Positions 18,651-27,909 of a stretch of 64,000 nucleotides of DNA are shown piece after piece. The DNA is from Candidatus Endonucleibacter sp. (ex Gigantidas childressi) (lineage in GTDB: Bacteria > Pseudomonadota > Gammaproteobacteria > Pseudomonadales > Endozoicomonadaceae), in the NCBI GenBank assembly GCA_030674875.1, contig JASXSU010000001.1, forward strand, positions 558,001 through 622,000. The letters are read 5' to 3'. The position numbers and the translations under genes are program-made. How positions within the stretch are numbered: the stretch's first letter is position 1; each line of letters begins with the position of its first letter. The notes beneath the pieces were generated by a model. That model saw only the letters and a program-made list of their open reading frames with translations. It did not search any database and was not told the DNA's origin.

Positions 18651-18923
18651 ATGTCTAACGAGTTACTTGAGTTAAAAAACCTCGGAAAAACATCAGTTCA
18701 ATGGCTTAACGCTGTAGGAATACGAACTTTTGAACAGCTTCGTAATACTGGTTCTGCTGCAACTTACTATAAGGTTTGTGAGAGAGGGTTTAAAGCGTCA
18801 AAGGTTTTGCTTTATGCTCTTGAAGGTGCCCTGAATGACACGCACTGGAATGACTTTACCAAAGGTGAGAAAGCTCGTCTTTTACAAAAAGTTAGTTCTC
18901 TAGAAAAGCATACTGAAATTTAA
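18651..18923 (+). CDS. TfoX/Sxy C-terminal-domain protein
   Basis: A 90-residue protein consisting only of a TfoX C-terminal domain: LLELKNLGKTSVQWLNAVGI, RTFEQLRNTGSAATYYKVCE and LLYALEGALNDTHWNDF. This is a helix-hairpin-helix-like module, found C-terminally in TfoX/Sxy competence regulators and also as stand-alone proteins. The N-terminal domain is absent, so a role in competence cannot be assumed. It stands alone, 200 bases after an IS relic. Confidence 0.8.
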   Translation: MSNELLELKNLGKTSVQWLNAVGIRTFEQLRNTGSAATYYKVCERGFKASKVLLYALEGALNDTHWNDFTKGEKARLLQKVSSLEKHTEI

Positions 18924-19312
18924 TTTTGCTCATACTTGCGGTGATGAGGCTACTATCTCTTAAAATGAACCATTTGGATTTAGCTAATTGTAGCTTTTTT
19001 AGCGCATAAATATTACAAATATTCAACCCCATTCGGCTTGTTGAAATCTACGAATAGATAGAAAATATCTATATCTGTGAGCTTGAATAATAAAGTTATC
19101 AAGATGGCAGAGAAGCGTGGAAAGCAGGTTGCAGTGATAGAAAAAGCTAGTTGTGCGCCAGTGATAGCATTTCCCATTCCAAAATCAGTCAACTTGATCG
19201 CTTCAGATATACAGTCAGATCTAAAAATCGAGATACACTAGAAGCCTAAAGAATAGTTATTTAATGACTTTCTGTGCTCTATTAAGCACAATACTGTGGC
19301 CAAAGAACTGAG
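18924..19312. other. Intergenic stretch without a convincing gene
   Basis: A 45-codon reading from ATG 19104 (MAEKRGKQVAVIEKASCAPV...) is the only noteworthy frame. It has no clear ribosome site or family and may be a gene remnant. Confidence 0.3.
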
Positions 19313-19440
19313 GAATATACCTGTTACCCTTGAAGGTGTGGGTAGGCGATAATCGAGCGAAGCCCTGTGAGTCTAAGAGTACCAGGTAATTGGGGTGAGT
19401 GAGAGCATTTCACAATCTCACATTTTCAAGTGGGATATGA
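19313..19440. repeat. Type A palindromic repeat
   Basis: ATATACCTGTTACCCTTGAAGG, GTGGGTAGGCGATAATCGAGC, GAAGCCCTGTGAGTCTAAGAG and ATTGGGGTGAGTGAGAGCA, closing with CACATTTTCAAGTGGGATA. It lies just upstream of the PAP2 operon. Confidence 0.75.
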
Positions 19441-19485
19441 GTATGCAACATAACATGCTTCATAAGTCTTAACCTCTGGATACAT

Positions 19486-20283
19486 ATGCCTATCTCAAAC
19501 AATAGCCTGAACCTTACTCTTGTTAAAAGGGCTACACTTTTTTTATTGCCTATAGGCATAGTTCTGTGGGTAATTCCCTGTGAAAAAATACCGTTTCTGT
19601 GGCTGAATAGTAGGCTGGTGGAATGGGCAGGGGTTACTTTTTGGGCGCTGCTTACGAATCTAGGAGACGGTTTCTTTTTATTTCCTTTGGCTATGCTTCT
19701 GGTCAAGAATAATCCAAAGAGACAGCAAGCCCTGATTATAACTATTATTCTGGCTGCTCTGGTGCTCAACGCAGGTAAGTATATTGTAGATACCACTAGG
19801 CCCTTGGGGGTTTTTGGTGATAAACTGGTTACCGTTGTAGGGCCTGAAGTAAAAAGTCATAGCATGCCTTCTGGTCATGCAGGAACTATCTTTATATTGG
19901 CTGGGCTAACAATACTGTTTGCGAACAAATGGGTAGCTCTGCTGGTTTTGGGGCTGTCTACCCTTATTGCTTTGTCTAGAGTGGCTGTGGGGGCTCATTT
20001 TCTCGTTGATGTTGTTGCAGGCGCATGGATAGGATTAGTCTGCGCATCGGTGGGTGAGATGCTTTCAAAAAGGTGTGAGGTAGGCTTTCTGATCCGTGCT
20101 TTTTTTGTTTTCCTTGGCTTTATCCCTGCTTTTTTACTACCTTTTTATGATAACGGGTTCCAAGACATTGTCTTCGTTCAGATATTACAATATATTCTTG
20201 CAGTGCTCTCTCTCATACTATCTGTTGCAGAGCTTAATACCCTGGTCAGAGATTACTCTGCTAAACGCAAAGAAAAGACCTAA
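19486..20283 (+). CDS. PAP2-superfamily membrane phosphatase
   Basis: An inner-membrane lipid phosphatase with about six helices. The three PAP2 motifs are visible: KYIVDTTRP, PSGHAGT (catalytic His) and SRVAVGAHFLVDVVAG (second catalytic His). Members dephosphorylate phosphatidic acid, phosphatidylglycerophosphate, undecaprenyl pyrophosphate or lipid A. The gene leads a run PAP2 - GtrA - GT9, suggesting work on undecaprenyl- or lipid A-linked glycans. It is 265 residues long and starts with ATG. Confidence 0.88.
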   Translation: MPISNNSLNLTLVKRATLFLLPIGIVLWVIPCEKIPFLWLNSRLVEWAGVTFWALLTNLGDGFFLFPLAMLLVKNNPKRQQALIITIILAALVLNAGKYIVDTTRPLGVFGDKLVTVVGPEVKSHSMPSGHAGTIFILAGLTILFANKWVALLVLGLSTLIALSRVAVGAHFLVDVVAGAWIGLVCASVGEMLSKRCEVGFLIRAFFVFLGFIPAFLLPFYDNGFQDIVFVQILQYILAVLSLILSVAELNTLVRDYSAKRKEKT

Positions 20284-20323
20284 TGAATGAAAAGATTCCA
20301 CCCTGCGATAGAAGGAAGGCTTT

Positions 20324-20791
20324 GTGTCTGACCACAGCAACTCCGTATTAGGAATGCTTCTTAAAAAGTATAAATGTTTGATTGTTATTGGTATCAGGTT
20401 TGGTATTGTGGGTGCCAGTGGCTTTCTTGTAGATATGGGCGTTTACACACTGCTCTTTATTGTTTTTGGAGTTCCTCACTTGATAGCCAGAGGAAGTTCA
20501 TACTGGGTTTCCGCAAGTTGGAACTGGTTCTGGAATAGGAACTTCACATTTTCACATATAGATAAGCCCAGAAAGTTAGCGCAGTGGATAAAATATCTGG
20601 GGATGTGTATGGTAAGTTTCGTGCCAAACTGGGGTACGTACTATCTGTTAACAACGCATGTTCAATTTTTCTATGAATATAAACAACTAGCATTAATAGC
20701 TGGTGTAGGGCTTGGTATGCTATTCAACTTTACCATTGCATCATTGTTTATTTTTCCTGGCAAGGTTATCTCTACGACCGGGGAGGACTAA
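20324..20791 (+). CDS. GtrA-family membrane protein
   Basis: A 155-residue protein with four hydrophobic helices and the GtrA pattern RFGIVGASGFLVDMGVYTLL, SYWVSASWNWFWNRNFTF and GVGLGMLFNFTIASLFIF. GtrA-type proteins are thought to help move undecaprenyl-linked sugars across the inner membrane. The GTG at 20324 is chosen because GGAAGG lies at the right distance; an ATG at 20354 is the alternative. The stop is directly followed by the start of the glycosyltransferase gene. Confidence 0.87.
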   Translation: MSDHSNSVLGMLLKKYKCLIVIGIRFGIVGASGFLVDMGVYTLLFIVFGVPHLIARGSSYWVSASWNWFWNRNFTFSHIDKPRKLAQWIKYLGMCMVSFVPNWGTYYLLTTHVQFFYEYKQLALIAGVGLGMLFNFTIASLFIFPGKVISTTGED

Positions 20792-20792
20792 T

Positions 20793-22019
20793 ATGAAAGT
20801 AGATACTATGCGGACAATAGACCGTTACGTCGGCATCCCTCTCTGTTTTATTATTAGTGTTTTTTTTAAGCTAAAAGAAATATTTTTTAGGCCAAAGGCA
20901 ATAAAGCCTAAAAGAGTGCTTTTTATTGAGTTGTCAGAAATGGGTAGTGCGATACTTGTTGATCCAGCTATGCGCTGGTTGAAATCTCAGGGTTGTGAAT
21001 TATATTTTGTTATTTTTAAAGATAATGCCGTCAGCCTAAATCTGTTGAATACCATACCACCTGAAAATATCTATACTATTCGTCCTATTAACCTTGTTAC
21101 CTTAACCATTGATATTTTAAAGTTTCTACTATGGTGTCGAAGAAAGCGTCTGGATACTGTTGTAGATCTTGAGCTGTTTTCCCGTATAACCTCTATATTG
21201 AGTCGAACTAGTGGAGCAGTGAATCGGGTTGGCTTTGACTCTGTCCATGAAGAAGGGTTGTATAGAGGTAAGTATCTGACCCACCCAGTAATGTATAACC
21301 CACACTTGCATATTTCAAAAAACTTTATGGTGCTGGCAAAAGCTACTCTTGCAGCGGGTGGGCAACCATACCAACGCATTAGAATTAATGATGAAGAGGT
21401 CAGTCTAGCACGTGCCGAGGTTAGCAAAGAGTCGCAGCAAGAGGTGATTAATAAGGTTAGAGCATTACACTCTGACTATAAGTCTGGTAAGCAACGTTTA
21501 ATGTTGGTTAATCCTAATGCCAGCGATTTATTACCTCAGCGTCGTTGGATGGCGGATAGATTTGCTGAGGTTATAGGCAAGGTGCTGACTGACTACGCAG
21601 ATATTCTGGTTGTTATTACCGGATCCTCTGCTGAGAGAGAAGGTGCAGAGAGCCTCCGTAAGCTTGTTGATCATGAACGTTGTTTTAACTCAGCAGGATT
21701 ATTCCTGTTTAGTGAGCTGGTACCTCTTTACTCGCTCTCTTCTTTGATGCTATCCAATGATTCCGGACCGCCACATTTTGCGTCAGTGACAGACTTGCCC
21801 ACTTTTGTTATCTTCGGTCCTGAGACCCCAGATATATATGGTTCTTTGGGTCATTCTACCCATATCTATGCAGGTCTAGCATGTTCTCCATGTGTTAGTG
21901 CTGGTAATCACCGAAAGACCTCTTGTACTGATAATCAGTGTTTGAAAGCTATTTATCCTAAAGACGTACTAAAATTAATCAAGCCTACTCTTGACCGGCT
22001 GATAACCAAAACGTCCTAA
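20793..22019 (+). CDS. Glycosyltransferase family 9 (heptosyltransferase-like)
   Basis: A GT9 protein, the family of ADP-heptose:LPS heptosyltransferases that build the lipopolysaccharide core. Visible features are KRVLFIELSEMGSAILVDPA (N-terminal nucleotide-fold start), LMLVNPNASDLLPQRRWMAD and the sugar-nucleotide site LYSLSSLMLSNDSGPPHFAS with FGPETPDIYG. The ATG at 20793 is preceded by GGGGAGGAC, giving 408 residues; the frame is open further upstream inside gtrA. Last gene of the PAP2-GtrA-GT9 run. The acceptor sugar is unknown. Confidence 0.85.
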   Translation: MKVDTMRTIDRYVGIPLCFIISVFFKLKEIFFRPKAIKPKRVLFIELSEMGSAILVDPAMRWLKSQGCELYFVIFKDNAVSLNLLNTIPPENIYTIRPINLVTLTIDILKFLLWCRRKRLDTVVDLELFSRITSILSRTSGAVNRVGFDSVHEEGLYRGKYLTHPVMYNPHLHISKNFMVLAKATLAAGGQPYQRIRINDEEVSLARAEVSKESQQEVINKVRALHSDYKSGKQRLMLVNPNASDLLPQRRWMADRFAEVIGKVLTDYADILVVITGSSAEREGAESLRKLVDHERCFNSAGLFLFSELVPLYSLSSLMLSNDSGPPHFASVTDLPTFVIFGPETPDIYGSLGHSTHIYAGLACSPCVSAGNHRKTSCTDNQCLKAIYPKDVLKLIKPTLDRLITKTS

Positions 22020-22034
22020 CTACAAAAGTTAAGG

Positions 22035-22119
22035 GATCTTTTTGTATAGCCACTCTCACATGATGGTATGAGGTTGTTGATTGTGATTACTAATAAGTAA
22101 TAACTCGTAAGGTCAAGGC
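22035..22119. repeat. Left half of a type A repeat split by an IS4-type element
   Basis: TTTGTATAGCCACTCTCACA, GGTATGAGGTTGTTGATTGTG and ACTCGTAAGGTCAAGG form the left part; the right part resumes at 23297. Confidence 0.6.
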
Positions 22120-23296
22120 CTATGTACGGGACAAAACATTTAGCAGATCTAAAAAAGTGGTTTGATCATTTTTTGCATAGCTGTTTTTGAGTACCCGTCT
22201 AAGTCTATCCAAGCCTAATCGAAACAGACTATTGGCTGGACGGTACTGCTTGTTCAGAGGCAATTGATTTGCACTCCCATAACACCACCAGTGTCTTATT
22301 AGTACGCACCACACAACAGCAATCGTCAGTAGTTCCATCAGTTTATCCATCCTGTCAAGGTTCTTCATATGTGTGGACTCCAAATCAAAGTCTTGACTTT
22401 TTAGATTGGCAAACATGGTTTCAATACTCCAGCGCTTACTATAGTCATCTATTAGCTGCCTGGCTTTTTGTAGCTACCACGATCAACAATTCTTTCAGAG
22501 CTCGACGGGCTGCAATATAGAGCGGTACTCCAGATACTTTCTTTTTGTTATGCCACATTACTGTTTGATTGATACTAACGCCTCTGCATAGCTTGCCAAT
22601 GGCAATCTTTTTGCTTCGATGTTCCACCACATTGTTGCTTTTAACCAGAATTCTGCACGACAGTTTGTTTTGACGTAACCAGTCTAACCTTTCGCGGCCT
22701 ATAAACTCACGATCTGCCAGAAGGTTATCAATTCTCTTTATGGTAATGAGATTTAATACACGCTCCATTACCTCTATGTGTTTATCGGTATTGGAGTTTC
22801 CTTATTTTTTGTCAAGACACTCCCAAATAATGGGAATTGAGGTTCCTTGCCAAGCAATTGGTACCACCAGATAGTTGACGTTTTGGGAGCCATGCTTCCA
22901 GTTGGTTCTATCCATGGATAGGGTAAAGCGATCCATGCCCAGGCTGCTCAGAATCAGCTCACCTAGCTGCTAAAAACTGTAGTCATAGTAAGCGAAAAAT
23001 CGCTTTATACGGCGATAACTGGGCTCGCTGTCTGAAACTCTTCGGCTACACGGTACAAGTTAGTGGAATGGCTACGCAGTAAGGCGATTACAAACTGTAC
23101 AATGAAGCTGATCCTAGCTTGATGCAGGGGTAAATGAGCCTTAAGCTTCTTGGCCAATGAACTGACGTCTTTCATGTTCAACAACCATAACCTGTTCTGG
23201 GGTAAAAGACCGTGCCGGTTAACTTGTCTGAGAGTCACGTTTTGCTAAATTATGCCTTGAAAATCAAGGTCTTCAGGTTTTTTGTCCTGTAGATAG
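22120..23296 (-). mobile_element. IS4-family insertion sequence relic (transposase broken)
   Basis: Inverted ends CTATGTACGGGACAAAA and TTTTGTCCTGTAGATAG. The minus-strand transposase survives in pieces: RQVNRHGLLPQNRLWLLNMK ... near 23230 (N-terminal IS4-type domain), IDNLLADREFIGRERLDWL near 22700 (DDE region with YREK-type context further on) and FANLKSQDFDLESTHMK near 22410. Stops and shifts near 22990, 22800 and 22440 inactivate it. Flanks GGTCAAGGC and GTCAAGGGC are an imperfect target duplication. Two more relics of the same element are at 54470-54781 and 57366-58270. Confidence 0.88.
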
Positions 23297-23347
23297 GTCA
23301 AGGGCTTCGTTCGTTTATCTCCTGCTCACAATGGTAAAGGTTATATA
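23297..23347. repeat. Right half of the IS-split type A repeat
   Basis: GTCAAGGGCTTCGTTCGTTTATC, TCCTGCTCACAATGGTAAAGG and TTATA complete the element whose left half ends at 22119. It borders the btuB start directly. Confidence 0.6.
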
Positions 23348-23349
23348 AC

Positions 23350-25263
23350 ATGATTTTACTAGGACATATTTTGGCTATGATTATAATCTCGGCCTTTTCT
23401 ACTATAGCCCAAGCCGTGAATGCTTATAGTTTTGATGATGTGATAGTCACTGCACCTTCGACAACTAAAGTCATCGATGAAAATTTGGCATCGGTTACAG
23501 TTATTAGTCGTAAAGATATTGAGTACAGTCAAGCCGCTAGTGTTACAGAATTATTAATAAATGTTCCCAGCATACAAATCAGTAGACACGGTGGTCCTGG
23601 TTCATTAACGTCGGCCATGATACGAGGAGCTAGTGCTTGTCAAACATTGGTTATTGTTGATGGTCAGCGGTTGAATAGTGCCACTTCAGGAATTCCTGAG
23701 TTTCAATATTTGCACTCGGATCAAATTGAGCGCATAGAGGTGGTGCGAGGTTCAAAATCAAGCTTGTATGGTGCAGATGCCATAGGTGGTGTTATTCGGA
23801 TTTTTACTCGTAAAGAGGCGGGGGAGTCACAGCTAACTGTCAAAACAAGCATAGGCAACTGGCACACCTGTGAGCAGGGAATAAACTATAGTGGAGGAAA
23901 TAATAGTATACAATATAATTTAGGAGCAAACCTATACGAAACTGCTGGTTACGATGTTACCAATGATAATTATCCAGTTAATTCAGGTGTAAATCTTGAT
24001 GGTAAGGCCTATCGAAACAAATCTATAACTGGAAAAGCATCCTGCTTACTTGAGTCTGATACAAATATAGGGGTAAGCTTTTATAGCCAGACAGGTAAAA
24101 CAGAGTATGACGGTTATACCGTTGATCCAAATAATTTTATAAAAAAATACCCATATTCGGCTTATACATTATTTGAACGATCGGCATTGAATGTTAGCTC
24201 AGTTATTCCAGTTAATGCTATATGGCTTTCGCGTTTTGATGCTGGATATTTAAAAGATAAAAATAAACAGTTAGGGAAGAACTATCACCATTCAGCTCCT
24301 TACACTCCAAGTTTCTATGAGACAAAACGTATATCTAGCTTATGGCAAAATGATATTGCTTGGTGGAGCAACCAACAGCTAACTACCGGTATTGATTACT
24401 ACCGAGACATGGTGGATAGTAGTAATACTTATAATAATCCAAGAACAGGAGACAAAGAAAACTCTCGTTATAATGCGGCTTTTTTTATTCAAAACCAGAC
24501 CAAGTTTGGCTGTAGTGCTATGCAGCTTGGTTTGCGTCGTGATAAAAACGAATCTTATGGCTTTCAAACAACAGGCAATATTTCTTGGATGGTTGATTTG
24601 CCCAAGGATCTACGTTTTTCTGTGTCTTATAGTACTGCTTATAGACCTCCGTCTTTTAATGAGCTTTATTATCCAGACTCAACCTGGTCTTCTGGTAATT
24701 CTAACCTAAAGCCTGAAACCTCGAAAGCAAGAGAGCTAGAGCTAAAAGGTCAGTGTGGTTATGGTAAATGGGGCGTATCACTGTTCCAGAATACTATTGA
24801 TGATCTTATTAGCTGGACTGCTGATTCTTCAGGGAAATTCAAACCAGAAAATGTTGATAAGGCGAGTATTCAGGGGCTGGAAGCTTCCATGTCAACCGTG
24901 TTTAAACAGTGGAGTATAACAATCTCAGGCACATTGCTTGATCCAAAAGATACAAAAAGGAATACCGTTCTTCAGCGTCGAGCTAAGCAATATATGGTGG
25001 TGGATGTAGACTACAGTATTAACAAACTTTTTCTGGGGGGTGCATTTCGAGCTCAGGGGCCTTGTTACGAAGACGCTAACAATAATGTGAGATTAGCAGG
25101 GTTCGCAATTATCGATATGCGCGTGAGCTACAAAATACACAAAGAGTTTACGGCGCAACTAAAGGTAATTAATCTTTTTGATAAAAAGTATCAAACAGCA
25201 TTGGGGTATAATGGTGAGCCAAAAGGATTCTTCATTACCATTATATGGAAGCCTGTTATGTAA
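23350..25263 (+). CDS. btuB: BtuB-type TonB-dependent receptor (vitamin B12 transporter family)
   Basis: An outer-membrane 22-strand receptor. After a signal peptide (ILAMIIISAFSTIAQAVNA) come a TonB box (DDVIVTAPS), the plug domain (VTELLINVPSIQISRHGGPG, AMIRGASACQTLVIVDGQR, IERIEVVRGSKSSLYGADAI) and the barrel, with YSTAYRPPSFNELYYPD and the closing LKVINLFDKKYQTALGYNGE typical of BtuB. Length 637 is slightly more than E. coli BtuB. Ligand is inferred from family resemblance; no cobalamin riboswitch is visible because a repeat half and an IS relic lie immediately upstream, which may have cut its native promoter region. Confidence 0.85.
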   Translation: MILLGHILAMIIISAFSTIAQAVNAYSFDDVIVTAPSTTKVIDENLASVTVISRKDIEYSQAASVTELLINVPSIQISRHGGPGSLTSAMIRGASACQTLVIVDGQRLNSATSGIPEFQYLHSDQIERIEVVRGSKSSLYGADAIGGVIRIFTRKEAGESQLTVKTSIGNWHTCEQGINYSGGNNSIQYNLGANLYETAGYDVTNDNYPVNSGVNLDGKAYRNKSITGKASCLLESDTNIGVSFYSQTGKTEYDGYTVDPNNFIKKYPYSAYTLFERSALNVSSVIPVNAIWLSRFDAGYLKDKNKQLGKNYHHSAPYTPSFYETKRISSLWQNDIAWWSNQQLTTGIDYYRDMVDSSNTYNNPRTGDKENSRYNAAFFIQNQTKFGCSAMQLGLRRDKNESYGFQTTGNISWMVDLPKDLRFSVSYSTAYRPPSFNELYYPDSTWSSGNSNLKPETSKARELELKGQCGYGKWGVSLFQNTIDDLISWTADSSGKFKPENVDKASIQGLEASMSTVFKQWSITISGTLLDPKDTKRNTVLQRRAKQYMVVDVDYSINKLFLGGAFRAQGPCYEDANNNVRLAGFAIIDMRVSYKIHKEFTAQLKVINLFDKKYQTALGYNGEPKGFFITIIWKPVM

Positions 25264-25559
25264 CATTGGGGATGGATGTTTTCGTTGAGATGAAATAGCT
25301 TGCTAATTTGGATGATGTTAGAGGCAAAAGTATATATGCATTTTCTTTGAAAATGTGAAGTGGTTGATCTATTTCGCTAACTATAGTTTGTACTAGTAAG
25401 CTAACCTGGCTTTGCTTACTAGGGTGCAACGCTCATTCAGCACTCATGCTGGGCGTTAAAAACTTTAATAGGCAAATTACAAATAACCTGCCTATTAAGA
25501 ATTGCTATTTTAAACTTTCCAGTATGCTGGATAACCTACGATATTTTTCTCAGGATATC
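25264..25559. other. Intergenic stretch downstream of btuB
   Basis: No gene. Two hairpin-forming stretches: AACGCTCATTCAGCA/TGCTGGGCGTT near 25430-25460 and AATAGGC/GCCTATT near 25468-25497; the latter may end btuB transcription. Confidence 0.4.
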
Positions 25560-25592
25560 TATACCCAAGTGTATTGAAGACACTTGGGTATA
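25560..25592. repeat. Perfect 13-bp-arm palindrome with ERIC-like tips
   Basis: TATACCCAAGTGT, a 7-base loop, then ACACTTGGGTATA. Both tips equal the termini of the ERIC-like elements, so this may be an extreme internal-deletion derivative. It is 65 bases upstream of the thioesterase gene. Confidence 0.7.
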
Positions 25593-25657
25593 GTGAGTTT
25601 TTCTAAGTGTTATCGTAATCACTTAGGCTATCCAGTATTGAAAACGGAGCATAATTT

Positions 25658-26077
25658 ATGGGTATTTGGAAAAAAAATGCCAATATCAATACGGTAAATG
25701 CCAGTATGACTCATATGTGCGAGCACTTGGCGATGGTTATTACGGATGTTGGCGAAGACTTCATTTCAGGCACCATGCCTGTCGACCGAAGAACACAACA
25801 ACCCATGGGTATACTCCATGGAGGTGCTTCCATTGCATTAGCAGAAACACTTGGTAGTGTGGCAGCTAATCTGGCATGCGATAATACCCAGTACTGTCTT
25901 GGCCTTGAGATTAATGCTAATCATCTAAGGCCGATCTCAACTGGGCATGTTACAGGCACTGCTCGCCCGATACATATTGGAAGAAATACACAAGTTTGGG
26001 AGATACAAATAAAAGATAACCAAAATAAAATGACTTGTGTATCTCGAATGACTCTTGCGGTGAAAATGATCAGCTAA
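25658..26077 (+). CDS. Hotdog-fold acyl-CoA thioesterase (PaaI/MenI/EntH-like)
   Basis: A 139-residue single hotdog domain. The active-site helix and loop are PMGILHGGASIALAETLGS (HGG with the catalytic acidic residue in ALAE), followed by GLEINANHLRPISTGHVTGT and RNTQVWEIQIKD. These features place it with the thioesterases that clear aryl- or DHNA-CoA (MenI, EntH, PaaI). The substrate cannot be told from sequence. It is monocistronic, with AACGGAGC before the ATG. Confidence 0.88.
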   Translation: MGIWKKNANINTVNASMTHMCEHLAMVITDVGEDFISGTMPVDRRTQQPMGILHGGASIALAETLGSVAANLACDNTQYCLGLEINANHLRPISTGHVTGTARPIHIGRNTQVWEIQIKDNQNKMTCVSRMTLAVKMIS

Positions 26078-26089
26078 CATTTTTCCTCA

Positions 26090-26172
26090 GCTTACTCTTC
26101 ATCAGCTCACATGCACTAGGATCATAGGGCTTAGCTTGTCGCTTACCTACAACTTCAATGGTAACGGATATA
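26090..26172. repeat. Type A repeat, right half
   Basis: CTAGGATCATAGGGCTTAGC, TTGTCGCTTACCTACAACTT and CAATGGTAACGGATATA; the left half is lost in the thioesterase 3' flank. It shares its terminal TATA with the following element. Confidence 0.6.
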
Positions 26173-26284
26173 TACCCAAAAGATCGATGACATGTGAATG
26201 AAGCCATAGAGGATAAAGAACACTAAACGACTGTGGCAATCTAATGCTAACAACAAAATAGCACCTTCCAAAACTACGGGTATA
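26171..26284. repeat. ERIC-like element, degenerate
   Basis: TATACCCAAAAGATCGATG at the left, CACTAAACGACTGTGG in the core and AAAACTACGGGTATA at the right. It is in tandem with a type A half repeat. Confidence 0.6.
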
Positions 26285-26404
26285 CATGACGACAAAAAGT
26301 TACCACACTTTTTCTCAAAACCTGCTGATACAGCTGGCGTATCTGCGAAAGATACCCCTTAATTTATAGATAGCTTGTGGTAGTAACGGAAAACTGCTTG
26401 ATCT

Positions 26405-27286
26405 TTAGTGTTGTTTCGCAGACTTTTTCGTGTTTTTAGATGTATTATAAGGCTTATAGGACTTATAGGATTTAGTGGCTTTAGAGGCTATTACGGCTGA
26501 TCCGTGCTGAGTTGCGCTAGGTCTTTTAGCGCTGAGTTCTTTCTGTTTTTTTGAAACAATCATTTTGCCTATAACCCTGCTTAAATTATTGCCCTGTTCA
26601 GCTTCGAGCCAACGGTAAACAGCCCCTCCAAGAATAGCTCCCACGATAGGGGCCAGCCAGAACAGCCATAATTGAGACAGAGCCAGACCACCTTCAAAGA
26701 TTGCTACTCCGGTACTTCTTGCAGGATTAACCGATGTATTGGTAACAGGTATACTAATTAGGTGTATTAGAGTCAGGGTTAAGCCAATGGCAAGAGGAGC
26801 GAAACCTTTAGGAGCACGCTTATCTGTTGCACCTAAAATAATCATCAAAAACATAAAAGCCATAACCACTTCGGTGACCAGTGCGGCAGTGAGGCTATAG
26901 CCTCCAGGGGAGTGTTCTGCATATCCATTTGTGGCGAAACCTGCAGCTACATCAAAACCTGCCTGGCCTGTGGCAATAACATACAATATTGAGGCTCCGG
27001 CCAACCCTCCTGTAACTTGTGCGCAGATATATGGAGCTAGCTCTGTAGCTGGAAACCTCCCACCCACCCATAGACCTATAGATACAGCAGGGTTCAAATG
27101 GCAGCCGGATATGTGCCCAATAGCAAACGACATTGTTAATAGCGTAAGCCCAAAAGCAAAGGAAACGCCAAGCAAACCAATGTTTACATCCGGTAACGTA
27201 ACTGCAAGAACAGCACTTCCACACCCTCCTAGCACAAGCCATAAGGTGCCTATAAATTCAGCGCTTAATTTTTTTGTCAGTGTCAT
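26405..27286 (-). CDS. aqpZ: Aquaporin Z-type water channel with long basic C-terminal tail
   Basis: Six membrane helices and two NPA boxes, [11 protein letters not shown] and [11 protein letters not shown], define an aquaporin. The aromatic/arginine filter context ([11 protein letters not shown]) fits the water-selective AqpZ branch. The ATG at 27286 with GGAG upstream is preferred to a GTG four codons earlier. After the last helix (about residue 225) the protein continues for some 65 residues rich in Lys, Ser, Thr and Tyr ([20 protein letters not shown]), which E. coli AqpZ lacks; it would lie in the cytoplasm. Single gene between repeats. Confidence 0.92.
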   Translation of the reverse strand: MTLTKKLSAEFIGTLWLVLGGCGSAVLAVTLPDVNIGLLGVSFAFGLTLLTMSFAIGHISGCHLNPAVSIGLWVGGRFPATELAPYICAQVTGGLAGASILYVIATGQAGFDVAAGFATNGYAEHSPGGYSLTAALVTEVVMAFMFLMIILGATDKRAPKGFAPLAIGLTLTLIHLISIPVTNTSVNPARSTGVAIFEGGLALSQLWLFWLAPIVGAILGGAVYRWLEAEQGNNLSRVIGKMIVSKKQKELSAKRPSATQHGSAVIASKATKSYKSYKPYNTSKNTKKSAKQH

Positions 27287-27318
27287 GGTTGATCCCACTC
27301 CATTTATGTGAAAATGAT

Positions 27319-27454
27319 TGATATACCCGTTACCATTGAGGGTACGGGGTAGTTGTCTACTCTCACTACCACAGCCACCTGCTTCTACCTGCGGATGCGC
27401 GGGAGGCTCATTAGCTTGCCACCTACCCTTACTCTCAATGGTAACTGGTCTATA
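27319..27454. repeat. Type A palindromic repeat
   Basis: GATATACCCGTTACCATTGAG, GGGTAGTTGTCTACTCTCAC, GCTCATTAGCTTGCCACC and CTCAATGGTAACTGGTCTATA, with clear complementary outer arms. Confidence 0.8.
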
Positions 27455-27909
27455 AAGTAAGCATGCTTTATAAAAACAATTAGGCAGCTAATGCAGTATA
27501 ATATTGCATTTAAAGGCGCAATGGATGAAAGTCGCTCGAAAAAAGTAGTAGGTTCTTTTGTTTCATGGTCAAAGGCTGCAAATGAACACTAACTTACACG
27601 ACATAAAGCGTTTATATTTCTACACCTACGATATATCTATCCTCGGAAATAAGCTATGCCAATAACAAGAAAAAAACAAGCAGAAAATGATACGCGTTCA
27701 CATGTACCCAGAAGAAAATCAATACGCATACCTTCCACTCCTGAAGGCATGGCTAGACGACAAGCAAACATAGATCTATGAGACTACGAATAGTAGGTGC
27801 TGGAGGTGATTGATAGCCGGAAACATCCTTCCAATTTCAAGGGCGCAGATACAGTATTATGGGGATTGGCATATCAGTTACTGACCATAAATCTGTGAAA
27901 TAAAGCGAG
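27455..27909. other. Intergenic stretch with a decayed type A repeat
   Basis: A type A core is recognisable at about 27735-27850 (GGCTAGACGACAAGCAAAC, GAGACTACGAATAGTAGGTG). A 39-codon basic reading from 27655 (MPITRKKQAENDTRSHVPRR...) runs into that repeat and is not supported otherwise. Confidence 0.4.

Noticed and set aside
19104-19241. 45-codon reading MAEKRGKQVAVIEKASCAPV
   Set aside because: Too short, without a recognisable ribosome site or family; kept only as a note in the intergenic entry.
27655-27774. 39-codon basic peptide reading before a decayed repeat
   Set aside because: Its 3' part lies in a type A repeat and its start has no clear ribosome site.
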